A stretch of 64,000 bases of DNA from Desmodus rotundus (GCF_022682495.2 NC_071392.1:55019459-55083458); one strand, 5' to 3'; counted from the first letter of the stretch, positions 32,661 to 45,400 are shown. Program-made: numbers and translations. The notes: a model not told the origin generated them from the sequence alone.

Positions 32661-32925
32661 ATCAACAGAAGAAAAATGCAAACAAAATATAACCAGAGAC
32701 ATTGAAGTTAAGAACAATCTAACAATAGCCAGGGTCAGTGGGGAGGGGACAGTGAGGAGAGGGGATTACAGGAACTATTATAAAGGACACATGGTCAAAA
32801 TCAAGGGGGAGGGTGGAGGTGGGGGAAGGAGGGGGGCTCGGCTGGGTTGGGGTGGAGGGATGGAGAGTAAAGGCTGACAACTGTAGTTGAATAACAATAA
32901 AAATTTAAATAAATACATAAATAAA
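32661..32925 (+). other. L1 3' UTR with G-rich tract and A-rich tail
   Basis: After the ORF2 end comes a variable part, then G-rich runs at 32805-32860 able to form a G-quadruplex, then ACAACTGTAGTTGAATAAC and an A-rich tail. Versions of the same UTR occur at 5973-6154, 46880-46946 and 56669-56726. Confidence 0.85.
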
Positions 32926-35419
32926 CGTAAGTGAGTTGTCTTTTTCTAGTAGCTATATTCTTAATATTTTAACATTATTTGTTAAAGGCAGAAACAGTAA
33001 AATCTATCAAAATGGACATACATATATAGATGTAGATATATAGAGTTAATGCATATTATACGTGTACATGTAGATATAGATGTAAATGAATGTACCTCTC
33101 AGGAGTTATCTCTTCCAAGTATTTTCTGTATTTCAATTTTTGTGTTTTTAATGCACAAAGAATTGGGATAACACCATCAGGTAACTTTCAGTTCATAATT
33201 TTCTCACTATTTCTAGCTTTGTTTATCCATTGAGAGTGACTCATGTTACTGATACAATCTTTTAACTGTAAATGTGTGTAGGCACTGTAGCAATGTCATT
33301 CTCACATAGTCTGCTGAAAATGACTGGTAGCAGAATTCCCTAATGTATCTGAGAATGAAACGTGGAAAACCTTTCCAGCACCATTTTTTGGCTAAGACAT
33401 GAACAATTAACTCAGGTGCCGTTTTGTATGATTTTATTGCTATGACCCTGAATTGAACATGCAACTGATTTTATTTGATCCTCTTCTCTCTTTGCCCTAC
33501 AGCACAGCACTAGTTCATGCAATTACATCTCCACATACAAAGCCTAAGCAGATGTATATAGAAGCCATCACAGAAAATCCCTGCATATTTACACAGTGTA
33601 TTTGGATAACATACACAAATCATAAAGCTTTCCATGAATACTTTTTCATTCTAATGTCTCACTTCTAAGTGAAATGAAAATGAATGTGAGAAACCAGTAG
33701 AATGTTTCACCCAGATGACATTTATTGTCATATGTACAATTCACAATTCATACATTAATATGTAAAAATTACATTTTTAAATAAAATGTGTCAGTTTAAC
33801 TTAAAGCTGAAGGAGAAAACATGGAAAAATGTTTTCCAATTCATTAGAAAACAGACTCGAAGAAATAAATCCTTCTGATGAATCCTGTCATCACATTTTA
33901 ATTCCAACACTTCAGTATTCTGAAATTAACCAGATATATGCTGCCCTGTACTTCACTATTTCAACCTAAAATGCTTCCAGAAAGTTCTCCAAATCCTAGC
34001 TGTGAAATTACATTGTGTATCAGTGGAAGTAACTAGGCAGGGGTTAAAAGAGAGTATTTTCAGTGTGTTACTTGTTTCCCTTTTACATTTTACTTAGTGA
34101 AGCAGTCAAAATAATTTACAAGCAAGGATTTTGGTATAGCTGTTGTGATATAGTTGGTCATTGGCAAAGGTCTGCTGCTGTAGCCCTGACATTTCTGTGG
34201 TGGCACTTATTTATTGCCTGGGGAGAGGTTTTCCTCCCTCATGGTACCATGTGGCTGGTAGAGGTTTGTAGGGAAGCTGTTGGTCCAGTCTCCATCACAA
34301 AAAGAAAAAAATGAGTCAGTTAATTGTCATTGTTTTTCTATTTTGATTCTTCAGCACTTCAGATTATACTGTTTCTGGCCCACAAAATTGGAGAAAAAAC
34401 TTCTGGAATTTTTCTTATAGGCATTGGTCTCTCAGAAACTGCCTGCTAACTATCTTCAAAAGATAGATTCATTTCTTAAACCAAAGAGCCTCCATTTCTG
34501 CCATGTGTCAGAAAATAATCACTATTGACTTAATATGTTCTTTCAAACACTTTACTAACATGAGGATTGGTGAGAAATTTAATTTGTTTTTAAAGCTTTG
34601 GTTTCTAGAGAAAATCAGTCAGAACAAACATACTTCCGTTTCCTAAGCACTGTCCTGCAATTTCCCCTTGTATACATTCAACAATATTTATTGAGCACTT
34701 ACTACATTATCAGGGAAAAGGAGTTCTATAGAAAGTAACCTCACAGAATGGTCTCATCACAGGTTCCTAGAACTGGGTGGGTCATCTTGGGTAGTCATGC
34801 CCAAGGCATATAACTTCTTTAGTAAAAGGTTTATCTTGGCCTTAAACCAGCCCTGTCCACTTTGTTCTTGTGCATCAAAAGAGCAAACATCTTGCTAACT
34901 ATCCTGTAATCCAATCCCTACCTTACTTTCTCCCACCCCCCCAGTGTAATTTTCCTTAAAGTTCTCTCCTAATTTCAAATGCATAAAAAAAACTGCAAAA
35001 CTGTCATTCTCTGAGCATTCAAGATCTTGCTGCCCAACAATTTTCATCAGTTTAGCTCAAATAACTCTTATGAAAATTTTCTAACATATTTCTTGTCCAC
35101 AGATTTGTGATAAAATAATTTGATAAACCCTGTTTTTATTTTATTTTATTTTTATTGGTGAGCATCAATCAGGATCAGTTTTTAGAACATAATGCTCCAT
35201 ATTGATATGCTTTAAATTCCTATGTCTTTACTACATTCATTTACTTATTATTGCACATTTAAGTCCATCAACCCAGGGGCTAGGATGTTGTCTAACATTT
35301 TGCTATTTAAGAAGATAATGTTCCCCTGAATTTCCTGTATTTTAACATGATATTGACTAAAATTATCAGTTACATTTCCAATGATTCAATTATATAAAAA
35401 TAAAATCAGATGATATTGA
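32926..35419. other. Mostly unassigned stretch
   Basis: Contains a TAGATATA-rich low-complexity part at 33020-33090 and a possible MIR/L2 core at 34680-34712 (AATATTTATTGAGCACTTAC). Nothing else is recognised; no supported exon. Confidence 0.4.
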
Positions 35420-35454
35420 GGGCTATCTTAATAGATATGTTAGACACTGCCGAG

Positions 35455-35640
35455 ATTCAAATCTTAAAACAACCATATAAGGCAGAAACTATTATTATCT
35501 TCATTTTTTTATGCAAGGAAAGTATGACACAGATAAGTAACTTGTCCAAGGCCATATAGCTGTTACAAAATATTGCTAAAATTCATCCACAGCCAGGTTG
35601 CCTCGAGACCCAGGACTCTGATTCTGCCCTGGGTGAAAAG
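35455..35640 (-). mobile_element. MIR SINE, minus strand
   Basis: The reverse-orientation MIR order is visible: ACTATTATTATCTTCATTTT, then GACACAGATAAGTAACTTG, CCAAGGCCATATAGCTG, then CAGGTTGCC and ACCCAGGACTCTGATTCTG. It is an ancient mammal-wide tRNA-derived SINE. Confidence 0.75.
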
Positions 35641-36379
35641 TCACCTTTCAAGTCATTGTATTTGCTGTTTACTTGATATGATTATAGAGGACTCCCCACT
35701 TCTCCAGCCACTTAAATTGTTCTCATTCGTTCAATAAGCAGTAGTTTATTATATAAATGAGATAGCAGAGCTGGTGGGTAAAACTGTGTTTTATTTATAA
35801 AATATATACATATATAATAAGAAATAGAATGGGTAGATAAATTAATGACTGGGGCATGGTGAGGGAAGAATTTAAGGGGTACATGAAACATAGAAAAGGA
35901 AATGCTTTCCTGATGTGTCCCCAAATCTACAGGGGAATAAAGATACTATAGTACTTTATTTGGAATAAAGAAGAGAAATACCATATGATAAAATAATCAC
36001 ATTGTTTTTAAACACTTATTAAATTTGGGTGATAAAACAGATGTATGTGTGCATAAAGTTATCATTAATTTTATACAGATTTATAAATATTTAGGGACAA
36101 TTGAAAATTAACAGTGAATACTAACTACTTTAAAGTATTAAATTAAATAAGTTTCAATAGACTTTTATCATATTGATTTTCAGTCAGCATCATTAAAATC
36201 TAAAAGTATGTTGAAATATTCTATATCTCAGGATATCAGTTCTATTAATCTTTAATCCCTGCCTCTTCCTTTCCAAATCAGATATTTATTGAACATCTAC
36301 TCTTTGTTGACTGAAAAAATATTTAGCAAGGCCTCAATATTTTCCATGCAGCCTGCAAATTGTTGTGAGATACACAAAT

Positions 36380-36860
36380 ATGAATATATTAAGGAAAAGA
36401 GTGTAAGAGGTATTTCCAAGGTACCAGTTAGGTAAGAAGGTTTACTATGCAAGGTTGAGCAAAATAATCACAGGGTTGGAATGTAGATTTAATGTGGGGG
36501 GAAAAAGACAAGGAGAATTGAAGGTTTTTGTACATTAGTGCAACCTTGTAAATGTAGGATTGAGTGGGGTTAATCTGAAAATGGTGTGTAGGGCAGACTG
36601 GAACTAAACTCTGCAAAGTTTAGGAATTACTTATAACTAAGATGATGAGGGCCAGGTCTAAGATGATGAAAGAGAGAGTAGAGAAAGGGAACAAAGTCAA
36701 GACATGTTCCATTTTTTAAAATCAAACTGCCAATTGAACCAAGAACAGAAATAACTTGCTGAGAGAGAAGATGAGGAAAATTAGTCAAAGAGCTGTCTAA
36801 GTTTTAAGCCTAAAGGAGCCTATGATGTCCTCACAAACCAGAGAGTTGGAAAAGAGTCAC
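36380..36860. mobile_element. Possible ancient interspersed repeat, family not assigned
   Basis: The wording (AAGATGATGAGGGCCAGGTC, AAAGAGAGAGTAGAGAAAGGG, TTGCTGAGAGAGAAGATGAGG) resembles an old dispersed mammalian repeat whose other part seems to lie at 61220-61560. I recall the pattern but cannot name the family with confidence. Confidence 0.3.
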
Positions 36861-38585
36861 TGTGAAAAGTGAGATACTGAATTTTGTTTGTTGAATCATG
36901 TTAGTTTAAGGTAACATTATGACATTAAAACAAACCAGCACATCAGCTGAAATCAGACGCAAGTGCATAACCTAGATGGGGGACAATGATGAAAATCTTA
37001 AACCTTACCCCATCAGACAGACAAGTTTGTTCTTTGACAGAGGTGAAACAGAACTAAAGTGTATTTTTTTACTTTAATCTTAAAATTGTGTCATTAAATC
37101 CAAGCTCCCATACTTCTTATTCTTCTTGTTTTGGTGTACATGAACAAGTACATCTCTGTTTATTTTGCTTGAAATTTCTGCACTCAAATCTCCTAACCAT
37201 CTTCATATTTTTTCCTTTGGCTGCCACCCTAGCTGACTTTGGCCAACCACTGGGTCATCACTGCTTTTTGCTCTTGGACTTCTACAATGCAAGGAGCATA
37301 GACCATAAATAAAATGCTCCCAAATATCAATGTGCTCTCCTCTCCCTCCCAGTCTCCCATGTGGTTCAGTTAGAGTCATTTGACAGATTCTTGTGGGTGG
37401 ACTCTGAAAAGCAAAAATGATCTCTTTCAGTCCAAATCAGTCTGTCTCCTCCAAGTTTGTTATCCTTTTATGACAACTTCAGGGTAATATGCTCACTACA
37501 AGATGGAGGCAAGTCTACATGGCCCACATGGGACTTTGTGTAGACAAGGAATAAGCCTTGGTTGGGCTAAGCCACTAAAATTAGGGATTGATCTGTTGTG
37601 GTTATTAGTATTATTTATGGCAAGTCACATACCATCCTAGAGGATCCTGACATTTGAGAATGAATAAGCTGTTTCAAAGAGAGAAGTTAGAACAGAGTTA
37701 AAGAACCAGGCAAAGTCTTCACTAGGGAGGATAACCTGTGCTGCCTATGTCTCAAGTCATAGATTTGAGACATAGGTTTGAAAGACTTTATTAATAACAT
37801 GTTTTCTTAAGTAATACAATCTTTGAAACATAATATGAGACAATCTGCATATGAAGTGCAGACCACTCCTGGCAAAGGTACAGTTATTTCTCAACTTGCA
37901 GTAAGAACCCACCAGATATTTATTATTGCATCCATGCTTAAATGGTTTACAAACAACATGGAACAACACTGAAGAAATGTTACCTGTGAACCTTATTTTG
38001 AGGATCTCATGTTAAAGTAAAATATATCTACACACTGTATAATTTAACAACACTTGTGTTTTTCCACTCCATTATGGATGCTGTGTACTTCTCAGATAAA
38101 ATTTTATACTTAATTATCTGGTGAACTTCTTTAAAGACCACTTTTATTTTTGGTGGAGAGCATTTGATGGAGATTTGTCTGTGTGTACATGCCTTCTCCA
38201 TAGAAACAGTTCTTTTTTAATAGGAATAAATATTGAGGATAGAGGAATCATTTAGAGGTTTGAAGCCAAAAATGTCTGCTCAGAGTTAATCATATTTTCC
38301 TTTCCAACCCCCATAAATAGCTGAGGTTGCATAAGTGATGTGCAGCATGATTAGAGTTTACTGAGCACAAGGCATAAGATATTTACAAAGTTTTGGCATG
38401 AAACACACTCTATGCTAACACTCTATACTTTTCCCCATACAAATCTAGGGAAAGGGAAAATCTGGTTCCTTGTTTTGTTTGTGGATGGGCTCTTCAGTAT
38501 TCTGTGGAATTCCTACTCTGTTAAAGCCAATGTCCAAAGATAAAACCCACCAAAAGTTCAATTCTGTCCATATTTAAAATAAATC
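36861..38585. other. Unassigned stretch with one perfect hairpin
   Basis: No gene or clear repeat. A perfect 12 bp inverted repeat CCTATGTCTCAA / TTGAGACATAGG (37744-37755 and 37765-37776) with a 9 nt loop stands out. Confidence 0.45.
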
Positions 38586-38810
38586 AGCCCTGAATGGCAT
38601 GGCTCAGTGGGTTGAGTGCCAGCCTATGAACTGGAAGGTCATGGATTCAAATCCCAGTCAGGGCACATGCCTGGGTTGTAGGCCAGGTACCTGGCTGGGG
38701 GAGTGTGAGAGACAACCAATTGATGTTTCTCTTGCACATCGATGTTTCTCTCCTTTCCTTCCCTTCCCCTCTCTCTAAAAATAAATAAATAAAATCTCTA
38801 AAAAATAAAA
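38586..38810 (+). mobile_element. VES-type SINE, plus strand
   Basis: tRNA-like head (CATGGCTCAGTGGGTTGAG, then an ATTCAAATCCCAGTCAGGG B-box region), CT-rich body and AAATAAATAAATAAA tail. The flanks AAAATAAATC on both sides fit a short target duplication. Confidence 0.9.
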
Positions 38811-39589
38811 TAAAATAAATCCTAGTGCCATGTCTATGTAATCATACTGTTAGAGTAGGAGAGTGGTTTTCAATTCTTAGGATAATCTAATAAAATCATC
38901 CTTGCAGTTTAGATAGTTAAGGAAACATCGTTTGAGGACACAGCTAAAAACAAAGGTTACTCAAGTGACAGTTGGTTTAGTCTCCAAAGGTAAATATGGA
39001 AAAAACTCATGATTTTGAAAGCTGGTTTAGTAAGCTACAATATTTGGATAAGGGACAGGGGCAGGCTACTAGAACCACCATGGTCTTGTGGCAGCAAGCA
39101 ATTGTTTTGAAACACCAATTTTATTTTAAAGTAAAATGTTTTGTTGTAGAAAATGTCAAGAATTATCAAAGTGGCCAAGGTTCAAATCTAACACAGTAAT
39201 AACATAGTTTTTATTTAGTTAGAGAAAAAAATGAGTAGAGCTTCTTCAAAACATTGACACAAGAAAGAGTGAAAGGAGTTTTCCTTCCTAGTTTCCAATT
39301 AAAATATTGATCTCAAAAACACATATATTTTTGCCCTCCAGAGGTTTACTCTTCTGTAGAGCAGCAATCTGGACCACTTTTTTTTCACCACCTTTCAAAA
39401 CCATGTATCTTCTAATGCTCCCCCCCCAACCTTAGCTCCTAAACTAATGTTCATGGGGACAAAAGGGATTTGACTCAGGAAAAATCTCACAGAAAATATT
39501 GGGTTGGTGGAGGGAAAAAAGAAAACATAATTAATATATTTGAGACTCAGTACTTGCGAAGCAAAATATTAAGTACTATATACATCTTA
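38811..39589. other. Unassigned stretch
   Basis: Nothing recognised apart from a poly-C run at 39420. Confidence 0.4.
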
Positions 39590-39775
39590 GCTCCTTATTC
39601 CTCAAAAAAGTCCCTTAAGAAGCTATTATTACAGTTGTTCCCTTTTATTGATGATGATCTATGACTTTGGGGAGTTAATTAACTTCCTCATTAACTAGAG
39701 ATGATAGGATGTGAACCAGATCCATCAGGCTCCAGGCTTGCTCTTTTCTACCACTTTGCTTCCTGGGGCACACAT
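39590..39775 (-). mobile_element. MIR SINE, minus strand, diverged
   Basis: TTTATTGATGATGATCTATG, then GAGTTAATTAACTTCC, then GATAGGATGTGAACCAGAT and a CAGGCTCCAGGCTTGCTCTT block follow the order of a reverse MIR. Confidence 0.5.
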
Positions 39776-40594
39776 GGCTAAATAGAGCTTCTGAGTACTT
39801 GCATGCCAGTTTCCCCCACCTTCCTTCTCTCCCACTACACACAGACACACATAGTTTCTGAAATCTTGGACACTGAATCCAGGGAAACCTCTGGTGTTTG
39901 GGCATCTTCTATAGTGCTGTGTATTTTCATAATTTCTAATTCATTAGACATGTGTCTTAACTCCAATATCTTCCAAGTTTTGGACTCTGCCAGAAACCTA
40001 AGCAGTAACTGGGTCCCTGCTTCCTACCTATAGCTCCTGTCATCCACCTTCCACAACTCAACCACTAGCAAGAGCCATGCTTAATGGAAAACTTCCTAAC
40101 AACATGTACCAACTTGGCTTGCCTTTGTAATTGTATATTAACCTGAAATATCATCTTTCCCATTTCCTTTCTGTCAAATTGGGCTTCCAGATATTGATAA
40201 TAACAAGAATCTTTCATGAGCTTAAAGGTGAACCCACAAAGATTGGAAGGTCAATCCATCATAAATCACCTCTGTAGATAGGGTATTTCTCCTTAAGTCT
40301 ACCCGTTGCCTGAGCAGAAGGACTCCACTTAGGCCTGGTTCCCTTTCACCTATGATTTTCCCAGCATTCCTCATTATTGAGCCCATCACCATGTCTTATC
40401 AACACAAGTAGACCAACAAGTACAACCCAGGAGCAAGCATGGAAGTGTTCATGTGTTTTTTGTGATAAAAAATGCATAAAAGGCATGGTTTCTATCCTGA
40501 GAAAATCTAGCATTTTCTTCACTTAGGTCCTTGGAAAGCATATTTTTAGAAATATTTTTCATGTTTCTAACCATTATGTAGTACTTTGTAGATT

Positions 40595-41055
40595 GTTTCC
40601 AAAGATGGATACCAAAAATTCCTCCCATGCCTGTTCTAGTAAAAGGGAGAATCTATTTCCCCTCTCTTTGAATTTAGACTGGTCATTTGATGTGTTTAGA
40701 ACAATAGACACCTTGCCAGTTTAAAGCCTAGTCCTTAAAAGGACTAGCAAGTTTCTCTTAGCTCTCGTGTAGCCCTGAGCCACAGTGTAAGAGGAGCAAC
40801 TACCTACAGAGAGAAATATAGACAGTGAGAAAGAGAGACCTAGTCATACCTCAGCTGTTTCAGTCCCCTCAGATGAGGTGCCAGACACACTGTCATATAA
40901 ATGATGAGGCCATTTTTGCACGCACACCCCCAAGCTGACACCATGTGGAGTGAAAGGATGACCCATCTGAGCCCTAGCAATCCAAGGAATAACAGTAACT
41001 GATAAATCATTGTTGCTTAAGCAGTTAAATGGGGTGGTTTGTAATCAGAAATATT
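40595..41055 (+). mobile_element. MLT1 (MaLR) LTR, plus strand
   Basis: The order is typical of MLT1: CCAAAGATGGATACCA, AATCTATTTCCCCTCTCTTTG, the CTTAAAAGGACTAGCAAG block, CCCTGAGCCACAGTGTAAG, GAGGCCATTTTTGC, and at the end TTGCTTAAGCAGTTAAATGG followed by GGGTGGTTTGTAATCAG. Old eutherian LTR retrotransposon, here probably a solo LTR. Confidence 0.8.
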
Positions 41056-41064
41056 CCCCCTTTT

Positions 41065-41240
41065 ACTGAAACAAGTGCATACCATGTGTCTTGCATTGTG
41101 TTAGTACTTGATATGCATTTATTTCAATGAATACTGGCAAAAACATTGATTCCCGTTGCTGGTTGTAAAAATTCAAGAGTAAATACAGCTAGAGGATGAT
41201 CTCCTGAATTCTCTAATTTAACACTCCATATCCACATCCT
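41065..41240 (-). mobile_element. MIR-like fragment
   Basis: ACCATGTGTCTTGCATTGTG and TGATATGCATTTATTTCA followed by a decayed '..attattcccatt..' part fit a reverse MIR. Short and old. Confidence 0.4.
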
Positions 41241-42770
41241 TGGAGAATTTACAAGGCAGCAGCTGATACTGAGTACACAGGATAAGGGCCAGCCATGTTT
41301 TATTTTTTGGGAAATGTTTTTTGGGATTGGAAACAGATGACTTTGAATCTAGCTCCTGACAGAATACTGCCTACTCAAGAATGAGTTCAAGAGTGAAGCT
41401 GCCTCTATGTTTGTTATCTAGTGATTTAACACTATATTATGTCTTTAGTGATATTATGTGCAAGCCAGATACTTCCTATATACAGTTGTTTGCCTTCAAA
41501 TATGTATAAATTTCCACAATAGCTGGCAGGGCTTGAGCTTTGCAATGACTCTAGCTGGTGGTTATTATTTCTTATTATAAACCCCATGAATTAGGCTATA
41601 GATTTCAACAAAAAGGAAAAATATTTCCCTGGGAGGTTGTTAAAAAACAAACCTTTGAATATGATAATTGCATCTACTTTCAGAGAGAACAACAGTCATG
41701 TTTTATAGTGGTTTTTTGTTTTTTTTTTTACTCATGGAAGATCTTCATTAAAGGATATATTTACCCTAATCTCTTTTGAACCAACAAAAGCCCCTTTTTA
41801 AGGGCATCAATAAGGTCTTTGACTAGTTCTTTCAGGCCCCTAGGAAGTATTGGTATAAATTGCTAAGTCACTATTCAGTATATGATGATTTGATGGCCTA
41901 GAGATTATTTGAGTCCCTACAGGCAGACAGCTGTTAAGTATTTCTGAGGCCCTCTGGCTCCTGCAAATAAACTGAAGATGAAGTTATTTGCAGCTGCAGT
42001 TGACAGAGTTGCCATCTGCTTAGCTCCCTGGAAGCTCTGAGCCAAGGACATTGGGTCTAACTGCTTCACAGCATAACGGACAATTTTCTGTGGGGAGCTG
42101 GCTTGAAGGTTGCTTCTTTCCATCTCCAGAAGGCATTTCCAGAAAGAAGCACCTGGTGGCCCTGACCCTCTGTCATCTATCTCAGCCTCTGTTCTGAAAC
42201 TTTTCCAAGGATAGGAGAATTAGAGAATTCAAGAGATCTCCTCTGGCACTGTGACAGTGTGACCACTTATCCCTACACAAAACTCTGTCTCCTTCAAAAT
42301 CTACCCATCCTATGTCCTTTTCTTTGGACTCTTCCCATTGGACAACCACCTCCCACCACAACACTTTCTTCTCTAACTCTCAAACATAGTAGCACCACAA
42401 GGTTATCTTCCACCCCTTTTCTTTTCCTGAATCCTCATTATTTGGAGTATCCTTTTACCCCTCTACAGCCCAAGAAACACCCATATTTCAGTACCATATC
42501 TCCAACTTCTAATTGGATGTCTCCTATTAAACTTCCTACCTTTCCCAAATCAGTATTTCTAAAGAAAAATCAATCATATATTTACCCAAATTACGTCTGA
42601 CTCTAAATTTCCCTACTTTCTGACTCAACTTTTTGAGTTTTGACCTTAGATAGCTTATAGGCTATTAACTTACTTAATTTTCAAGCCTAATATTACAACC
42701 ATAGACTAAAAATGTCACCATCTAAAATCTGGACATTTGTAATAGTTTTCTAGTTTTTTTTCTTTTTGTT
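41241..42770. other. Unassigned stretch, includes a compact open frame on the minus strand
   Basis: The minus-strand frame 41917-42123 (68 codons, ordinary amino acid mix) sits in a GC-richer patch at 41920-42200 that also has CAAATAAACTGAAG, reminiscent of an LTR or old repeat. I cannot assign it. The region 42250-42600 is pyrimidine-rich and may be decayed L2. Confidence 0.35.
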
Positions 42771-43385
42771 GCTATTGTTTAGACCTTCAAGATGCCCTAT
42801 ACACTGCTCCTGGAGAAATCTTTCTAATGCAATTATTCCCACTTTATATCTCTGTTCAAAAATATCCAATTGTTCCTCATATTCTATATAAATATACTGA
42901 CAATGGCATTTAAAGTCTCCTACAATATGGCCCCTACCTACCTGTCCTCATCGTTAGCCCATGTCTTATGTTCATATAGATAATGGACAGAACCACTGTA
43001 CTGAGCCATCCCAGAGTATGCTATTGATATGCATCCTTCTGTGGCATGGTAATGTGCAATGAAGAACCGGTCAGAATATGCCATACACACTTCTATCTCC
43101 ATACCTTTATCTACTCTGTGCTTCCTCTTCCTTTTACTTCTCCCTCATATTCATTTTTCCTTCATCTTGTCAAACGCTAGCCCAGTATTCTTTCCTCTGG
43201 AAAGGCTTCTCTAATTTTCCCTTATTTTTAACCTGGAGTAATTTGTGGCTTAAATTATTAGTTGGCACTTACCCTCTATCTGGTACTTGTTTCAGTTTGG
43301 TCATTCTTCATGTGTGTGATCTATTTCTGGGACTAGAAAAAATGTTTTTAGATAGCAGGAAGTACTCTGGAGTTATGTATAGCTT
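42770..43385 (+). mobile_element. L2 LINE fragment, plus strand
   Basis: The L2 3' order is recognisable: CTCCTGGAGAAATCTTTCTAAT, AAATATCCAATTGTTCC, CATTTAAAGTCTCC..AATATGGCCCC, TACCTACCTGTCCTC, a CTTCTATCTCCATACCTTT block, then TTTCCTCTGGAAAGGCTTCTC (each shortened). The orientation is plus. Confidence 0.65.
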
Positions 43386-43689
43386 CAATACTCATTGATA
43401 ATAATGCTTATGATGTCAGTTTCTAATGTGTTTCTCACAGATATACCATAGTTCTAAGAAATCATTTTTTTAATGTGTAGGCAGAAAATTTTTAAGACAG
43501 AGAATGGATAACTATCTTGTCCATAACCATATACCTCATTTTTATTTACTTTTAATATATAATTTTATATTTCAGTCGATTAATTCACATAAATCTTGAT
43601 GCAAATGTTAATAGTAGCAAGACAACTTAGGGCTGTGGAAAATATCACATATGGCATATGGTCTTGTTTTATAGGTCTCGGTTGAAATG

Positions 43690-44130
43690 CTCTCCTCCTT
43701 TTTACATTTCTTTATACTCTCCTGATTCTCTTTCCATCCCCACCTCTTTATCTCCTTGTTTGGATAATTTTTCTTGTCACGCACCTTACCCTCACACCTT
43801 TCCATTGACCCTCTTCTTTTCTCACTCTACTTGCTCAAAGAGGATGGTTCTCAAGCCTATCTTCAGCAGTTGTCCCTGTCTTAAATGCCTGGTGCATATC
43901 CTCTACTGCCAGCTGGAAACCTCTTCTTGGATGTTCTTTAGATACTTTAAACTCAACACCTACTTTTCATCCCCTCTGTATGTATCTGTCTTGTTAATGG
44001 CACTGTCATCCTCTGAAGTTAAAAGCTCATGATCATCATTTTCTTTTCCCTATTTCTTATTACCAACACCAGTCTTGCCTCCTGTAGTTTTCATCTATTA
44101 AATATTTTTTTCCTTCTTCCAAATCTTGCT
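43690..44130 (+). mobile_element. Possible L2/CR1-type LINE fragment
   Basis: CTTCTTGGATGTTCTTTAGA, CTTTAAACTCAACACCTAC and AATGGCACTGTCATCC match in order a CR1/L2-clade segment that I know from mammals. Very diverged. Confidence 0.4.
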
Positions 44131-44539
44131 GTTATGTCTTGAGTCCTTTTTATTAATTAAGATAATTAACCATAATTGCTATAGTTGCCAAACTTAGAAA
44201 TCTAAATGGCTTCAAATAACAAAATGGTGTTGTTATGGACTTCTTCAAATCTCTGAAGGAGATCTCTGAAGTGGCTTTCCTCCATGTGGTCATTCAGGAT
44301 TCATTCTGCTTTCATCTGTGGCTCTACCATCTCAACAAATGACTCTGTGATCTCTGATGGAAGAGAAAAAAGAGGGACAGACCAGAACTTTATGCCTTAT
44401 GCAGGAAGTGAGAAGTGGAAGTAAAAGTGCCAGGTCATTGACCAGAATTAGTTACATAATGTAATGGAACTGCAAGAAAGGCTGGAAAATATGGAGACAT
44501 ATGGAATATATGGTGAGCACTAAATATCTGCTACACTTT

Positions 44540-44880
44540 TTTTTCTCTCTCACCAGAACAATTGCCTTCTCCTAACTAGTTTCCCTAGTTTCTGTTTTCT
44601 GTTCTATCCTATCTATGATGCTTTCAATAAGAGGTTTTATTTATTATATTTCCCTTTTTGGTAAATACAAACCTAATCATGTCATTTAGAATACATCAGT
44701 GTTTACACACTATTCACAGAATAAAATTTATAGTCCTGAAAAATCTAGCTTCAATCTACTTTTCCAATTATTATTATTCCTCCACATCCACAGACCTCAG
44801 ATAGAAGCACACCAGAAAAATAACCTCTGAATATGCTGTTCACTTTCAACCCTCTTTCTGGAATATATAAAAAATATAAT
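44540..44880 (+). mobile_element. L2 LINE fragment, plus strand
   Basis: TTGCCTTCTCCTAACTAG, AACCTAATCATGTCATTTAG, GAATAAAATTTATAGTCCTG, CTTCAATCTACTTTTCC and CATCCACAGACCTC follow the usual L2 order. Confidence 0.55.
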
Positions 44881-44994
44881 TTTAATGCATTTTGACCTTG
44901 CTCTGAATCATTATGTTAATGCAAACACTGAGAGTAGATCCTTACAGAAAAAATATACATATGTGAGTAAACAAAGCCAATTCTTTTTAAAAAA

Positions 44995-45400
44995 ATCTTT
45001 ATTGAATTTTGGAGTGACATTGATTAATAAATTATGTAGATTTCAGGTGTACAATTCCAGGATACATCATCTGTATATTGTACTGTGTGTTTACCACCCT
45101 AAGTCAAGTATCATTCCATCACCCTTTAGCCCCTTTTCTATCTACTCCCACTCCTTTTTACCTCTGGTAATTGCCATACTGTTGTCTGTGTCTATGAGGG
45201 TTTTTTTTTTTTCCTTCACTTAATCTCTTCACCTTTTTCATCCAGTCCCCAAGTCCCCTCTCCTCCAACAGCTGTAAGTCTGTTCTCTGTATTTATGAGT
45301 ATGTTTCTATTCTGTTAGTCTATTTTGTTCATTACACTCAATTCTTATCATTCCTTTTATCTTAGGAAAACAGACCTAGGGCTCACTTGGCTTTTTTTTT
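44995..45400 (-). mobile_element. L1 3' UTR fragment of another laurasiatherian-type family, minus strand
   Basis: Begins TTTATTGAATTTTGGAGTGA, then ATTTCAGGTGTACAATTCCAG, CACCCTAAGTCAAGT, the TAATTGCCATACTGTTGTC block and a CAACAGCTGTAAGTCTGTTC block. This is a 5'-truncated 3' UTR in reverse orientation. The plus-strand 3' end at 57800-57872 belongs to the same family. Confidence 0.75.

Larger units (their letters stand above)
26511..32925 (+). mobile_element. Nearly full-length bat L1, plus strand (inactive)
   Basis: The parts are in canonical order: 5' UTR (26511-27889) beginning with a YY1-like AAGATGGCGGC box, ORF1 (from 27890), a short inter-ORF, ORF2 (from 28856), and a 3' UTR with G-rich tract, ACAACTGTAGTTGAATAAC end and A-rich tail. 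At about 6.4 kb it is essentially complete. No convincing target duplication could be fixed. Multiple stops and frameshifts in both ORFs show it is a dead copy, but its low divergence from 10528-13535 suggests a fairly young family. It is the best template in this window for describing the local L1 family. Confidence 0.92.

Noticed and set aside
33480..33520. Pyrimidine-rich run ending in ACAG, then an open frame
   Set aside because: A splice-acceptor look-alike only; no donor, no recognisable protein and no neighbouring exon.
42259..42600. 113-codon plus-strand frame
   Set aside because: Pyrimidine-rich, Thr/Pro/Ser biased, next to decayed L2; looks like an open frame by composition.
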